Assembly: GCA_963579905.1 (NCBI GenBank)
Contig: CAUZIZ010000005.1
Span: 1-64,000 of the forward strand
DNA: 64,000 bases
Origin: CAUZIZ01 sp963579905
GTDB lineage: Bacteria > Acidobacteriota > UBA6911 > RPQK01 > JAJDTT01
Reading direction: 5' to 3'
Below the pieces are notes generated by a model. It saw only the letters and a list, made by a program, of their open reading frames with translations, was not told the origin of the DNA and made no database searches. Shown here piece after piece: positions 60,906 to 64,000 of this stretch (positions are counted from its first letter, which is position 1; every line of letters starts with the position of its first letter). Position numbers and translations under genes: made by a program.

Positions 60906-62351
60906 TCAGGCCAGTAAAGCCTCTACCACGTGCCCGTGGACATCGGTCAGACGTCGCTGGATTCCGTTGTGGTAGAAGGTCAGCTTCTTGTGGTCCAGCC
61001 CCAGTAGATGAAGGATGGTGGCGTGGAAATCATAGACGGTCACGGGATCCTCGGCCACATTGAAGCCTACTTCGTCGGTGACGCCGTGGCGAAAGCCCTT
61101 CTTCACGCCAGCTCCTGCCAGCCAACAGGTAAAGGCGTGCTGGTGGTGATCCCGGCCCGTGGCACCGAACCCCTGGGTAACGGGTGTTCGGCCAAACTCG
61201 GTGGACCACACCACAAGCGTGTCATCCAGCATCCCCCGCTCTCTCAGGTCCGTCAATAGCCCGGCCAGGGGCCTGTCCATCGTTGCGGCCTGGGTGGTAT
61301 GGTTGTCCACGATATCCTCGTGGGCATCCCAGTTGATACGGGGCCTACCGAAGGCGCCCCCATTCCATACCTGGACCATGCGCACTCCACGCTCCAGGAG
61401 TCTTCTGGCCAGGAGGCAGTTTCGGCCAAACCCAGCCGTCACCTCATGGTCCAATCCGTATCGTTTCTGCACTTCCGGGCCTTCGTCCTTCAGATTCACG
61501 ATGTCGGGAACACTCAACTGCATCCGGGCCGCCAGCTGGTAGGAGCGGATCCTCGCCGCCAGGGTACTGTCCCCTGGATAGGACTCCAGGTGCTCCTGGT
61601 TCATCCTGCTGACAAGCTCCATCTCTGCCTGGCGACGACCGGGGGAAACGCTTTCGGGGGTCTTCAGGTCCAGGATGGGGTCGCCCGTGTGCCTGAAAGC
61701 CACGCCTTGCTGGGCCGCCGGCAGGAATCCCGCCGTCCAGTTGATGGAGCCCCCGGCCGGTAATCCTCTGGGATCGGGCAGGACGACAAATGCAGGCAGA
61801 TCGTGACTCTCCGCTCCCAGACCATAGGAGATCCAAGAACCCATGGAGGGAAAGCCGTTGCGCACAAAGCCGGTGTTCATCTGGAAGGTGGCAGGCGTGT
61901 GATTGGAGCTCTTAGCCACCATCGACTGAATCAGGCAGAGATCATCCGCGCAGGTGGCCAGATGAGGCAGGAGATCGCTGACCCAAAGACCGCTCCCCCC
62001 CCGTCTGCGGAACTGCCAGGGACTCTTCATCAGATTCCCAGGCTTGCCGAAGAAGGTGTCGATCTCTCCCTTGTCCGTCAGGGCCTGACCGTCGTGTTTG
62101 GCCAGATCTGGCTTGTAATCGAAGGTATCGAGGTGGCTCACACCACCGGCCGCGAAGATGTGCAGCACCCGTTTAGCGGGACCTGGAAAATGAGACCGCT
62201 TGGGCCCAAACCCTCCGTCTTCGCCAACGCCCAGACCCTCGTCATTGAGGAGCCAGGCCAGGGCGAGGGCTCCAAGCCCTCCTCCTGATCTCCAGAGGAA
62301 ATGGCGCCGGGGCAGCAGAGGGATTTCAGCGAGAGTCGATTTCGTTTTCAT
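60906..62351 (-). CDS. DUF1501 protein, Tat-exported
   Basis: A 481-aa protein with a twin-arginine signal (PRRHFLWRSGGGLGALALAW) and the DUF1501 alkaline-phosphatase/sulfatase-like fold: HIFAAGGVSHLDTFDYKP, NHTPATFQMNTGF, VWSTEFGRTPVTQG and GRDHHQHAFTCWLAGAGVKK. DUF1501 genes almost always pair with a DUF1549/DUF1553 gene, as here, in Planctomycetota, Verrucomicrobiota and Acidobacteriota. Function is unknown but tied to polysaccharide degradation. It is downstream of the DUF1553 gene across a 337-bp repeat-filled gap. Confidence 0.9.
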   Translation of the reverse strand: MKTKSTLAEIPLLPRRHFLWRSGGGLGALALAWLLNDEGLGVGEDGGFGPKRSHFPGPAKRVLHIFAAGGVSHLDTFDYKPDLAKHDGQALTDKGEIDTFFGKPGNLMKSPWQFRRRGGSGLWVSDLLPHLATCADDLCLIQSMVAKSSNHTPATFQMNTGFVRNGFPSMGSWISYGLGAESHDLPAFVVLPDPRGLPAGGSINWTAGFLPAAQQGVAFRHTGDPILDLKTPESVSPGRRQAEMELVSRMNQEHLESYPGDSTLAARIRSYQLAARMQLSVPDIVNLKDEGPEVQKRYGLDHEVTAGFGRNCLLARRLLERGVRMVQVWNGGAFGRPRINWDAHEDIVDNHTTQAATMDRPLAGLLTDLRERGMLDDTLVVWSTEFGRTPVTQGFGATGRDHHQHAFTCWLAGAGVKKGFRHGVTDEVGFNVAEDPVTVYDFHATILHLLGLDHKKLTFYHNGIQRRLTDVHGHVVEALLA

Positions 62352-62392
62352 CGTTCAGTCTAGTTCCCCCCCCAGGAAGCGCTGGCCCATTT

Positions 62393-62645
62393 CGAGAAAG
62401 AAACTTCGAAGGATCCAGAATAGAGGGTGTCGCGAAAGTCCTTGGAGATTGGAAGAGTTAGGATCCCGGCTCGCTGTTGCTTCGGCGTGCTTACAGAGCC
62501 GTGACCGTGAGGGAGCGGGCCCCGATCACCGATCGGGCATGTGGCGAGTCTATAAGAAGAGGGTCCTCGGATCACCGTCTGTCGGGGGCGTTGTTTACCG
62601 GCATCGGTATGCCGGTACCGCTCCTTCGCAGTCACGGCTCTGTCA
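62393..62645 (+). repeat. Family D ~250-bp repeat, direct copy
   Basis: Aligns with the reverse complement of 13981-14228. Its left end is a reversed family A left half (TTTCGAGAAAGAAACTTCG), followed by GAGGGTGTCGCGAAAGTCC, which is nearly the inverted end of the 506-bp element. It fills the DUF1501-DUF1553 gap. Partial copies occur near 4643 and at 46708-46730 plus 47237. Confidence 0.8.
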
Positions 62646-62688
62646 AACGGCTTCTCCTGCATGATTTCCTATCCAAATGAATTTCAGG

Positions 62689-64000
62689 TTAATTCAGATA
62701 GAGAAACTCACTGGAATTGAAGAGAGCCCAGCAAAGGCTCTCAAGGCCATGATCTTGGACATGAACGATCGCCCTTCCGGCCTCGCCGTCTCGAGGAGTC
62801 CGACCGAGGGTGAGCCGGTAGGCCCGATCCACTTGAGCAGGCAATACTTCACCCGCTTCCCCTTCGATCCGCTGAGCGAGTCGATCTACCTGTCGCAGGA
62901 CGAAGGAGTTGTTCATCAGCGCCAACGACTGTAGGGGAGTAGTCGTGATACTGCGCCGCGGAGCTTTGAAGGCTGAGTCGGGACAGTCGAAGGACTCCAG
63001 GAGAGGATCTCCCGCGGATCGGACGACGATCCGGTAGACGCTGCGCCTCTTCATCTCCTCCTCGTCTGAATCCTTCAGATCGTAGAAGTGGGTGTTGAAG
63101 ATCCGGACCTCAAAGGGACGGAAGCCAGGCCCTCCCATCTTCCCGTTCAGCTCGCCACTGGTGGCCAGGAGGGAGTCCCGGATCACTTCAGCTTCCAGCC
63201 GACGCGGGGAGTACCTCCACAGAAGCCTATTCTCCGGGTCGCCTTCTGCCGGCGCCTCTCGGAAGCGGGAGGACTGACGATAGCTGCTGGAGAGCATGAT
63301 CTCCTTGTGCAAGGCCTTGAGACTCCAACCGTGGTCCATGAACCAGCGCGCCAACCAGTCCAGCAGTTCGGGATGTGAGGGCCGCTCGCCGTTGAAGCCG
63401 AAATCGTTGGAAGTCCCGACGATACCCCGTCCGAAGTGATATTGCCAGACACGGTTGACCAGGACGCGGGTGGTCAGGGGATTATCGGGGTCCAGAATCC
63501 ATTCGGCCAGCCGCAGACGGCGCTGGGCCTCGGGCGCATTCTCTTCCAGTCCGAACTCGGGAGAAGGCTTAGACAAAGCAGAGAGTCCCCCTGTCAGTAC
63601 CTGTTCCCCAGGCTTGGCAGGATCACCTCGAATCTGGACGAAAGTCAGTCCGGGCTGACGGGAGTTGGCCGCATAGACCTGGGGAATGGGAGGAACTTTC
63701 TCAAGATCTGCCTGCTGGCGGGCCAGCTCCTCCAGCAGCGAGTCCTTTTGGTGGCGCTCCTCGGCACTCAGTTCCCGCAGCACTTCTGCGCGGGTAAGGT
63801 TGTGGATGCCGGCTCGAAACGATCGCTGGATCTCTTCTGCACTCAGGGCTCTCCCGTAGAGGCGGGCCTCGTCGATCTGTCCTCCTCCTTCCAGCCTGCC
63901 GAATCTGACCCTATCCTCTCTGGCCCGAAAAATCTGAAGCTTCGACTCAGGTCCTTCCCGCTGAGGGCCATAGCCGACGTAAAGCTTCCCCTGTCGATAG
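62689..64000 (-). CDS. DUF1553 (PSD1-type) protein with internal LamG segment, partial
   Basis: The C-terminal part of a large secreted protein whose N-terminus lies beyond the right edge. The first visible part reads VRFGRLEGGGQIDEARLYGR then ALSAEEIQRSF, the end of a LamG-like domain. The DUF1553 domain follows: LAEWILDPDNPLTTRVLVNR, VWQYHFGRGIVGTSNDFG, HPELLDWLARWF and RLEAEVIRDSLLATSGELN, ending in TTPLQSLALMNN and a short helical tail. Full-length relatives have an N-terminal cytochrome-c-like DUF1549 part, not visible here. It pairs with the DUF1501 gene downstream. Confidence 0.88.
   Translation of the reverse strand, partial: YRQGKLYVGYGPQREGPESKLQIFRAREDRVRFGRLEGGGQIDEARLYGRALSAEEIQRSFRAGIHNLTRAEVLRELSAEERHQKDSLLEELARQQADLEKVPPIPQVYAANSRQPGLTFVQIRGDPAKPGEQVLTGGLSALSKPSPEFGLEENAPEAQRRLRLAEWILDPDNPLTTRVLVNRVWQYHFGRGIVGTSNDFGFNGERPSHPELLDWLARWFMDHGWSLKALHKEIMLSSSYRQSSRFREAPAEGDPENRLLWRYSPRRLEAEVIRDSLLATSGELNGKMGGPGFRPFEVRIFNTHFYDLKDSDEEEMKRRSVYRIVVRSAGDPLLESFDCPDSAFKAPRRSITTTPLQSLALMNNSFVLRQVDRLAQRIEGEAGEVLPAQVDRAYRLTLGRTPRDGEAGRAIVHVQDHGLESLCWALFNSSEFLYLN

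Overview
The window looks like bacterial chromosome from an Acidobacteriota-type genome, possibly an uncultured one. Three things point there. The housekeeping block runs tilS, ftsH, folP, cdaA, cdaR (ybbR) and glmM on one strand. There is a CarD-type RNA polymerase-binding regulator. Secreted Tat-exported oxidoreductases, sialidases and a DUF1553/DUF1501 pair, common in Acidobacteriota, Planctomycetota and Verrucomicrobiota, fill the right half. The assignment rests on gene content only and is not certain.

Layout. 1-0.13 kb: edge of a tyrosine recombinase. 0.6-8.7 kb (minus strand): glmM-cdaR-cdaA-folP with overlapping or nearly touching junctions (c-di-AMP synthesis and its regulator tied to cell-wall precursor and folate synthesis), then ftsH with its own promoter and tilS. 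8.7-13.5 kb: an S-box (SAM-I) riboswitch and terminator ahead of thrC, a CAT-anticodon tRNA, hemB, hemL and convergent carD. 14.4-28.5 kb: one tightly coupled eight-gene plus-strand operon (VWA/GATase-like protein, caspase-like protein, TPR metallopeptidase, DUF4159, MoxR ATPase, DUF58, BatA-like VWA, DUF4175-like coiled coil). This is the most interesting system here. 29-31 kb: a wrecked M48 peptidase gene. 31-40 kb: Gfo/Idh/MocA oxidoreductase, lipoprotein, enolase-superfamily enzyme, nucleoside-type MFS carrier, and a HAD / deoxyhypusine-synthase-like / PfkB operon. 40.8-43.6 kb: two broken genes (epimerase, GT4 glycosyltransferase). 43.9-50.8 kb: two sialidase-like BNR proteins, an isochorismatase-family hydrolase and a secreted propeller-LamG protein. 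50.8-57.1 kb: VapBC, a small membrane protein, a methyl-transfer cluster (dimethylglycine/sarcosine dehydrogenase-like, betaine-homocysteine methyltransferase-like) and an SSS symporter. 58.5-60.7 kb: a six-hairpin-like protein translationally coupled to a DUF354 protein. 60.9-64 kb: DUF1501 and a DUF1553/LamG protein that runs off the right edge.

Nearly every intergenic gap over 300 bp is packed with dispersed repeats. I separate a short element with ends GAAGTTTC/GAAACTTC (about 16 copies or fragments), a 181-bp MITE with TAA duplications (two copies), a 506-bp element with 19-bp inverted ends and a GTGA duplication, a 250-bp and a 140-bp repeat, a 172-bp direct repeat containing a hairpin, several long imperfect palindromes, and a 12-unit 7-bp tandem repeat.

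Several genes in the right half carry single-base frameshifts or in-frame TAG codons (M48 peptidase, epimerase, GT4, BHMT-like, LamG protein, small membrane protein). Some of the indels could be explained by a missing base in a short homopolymer, so consensus error must be excluded before calling all of them pseudogenes.
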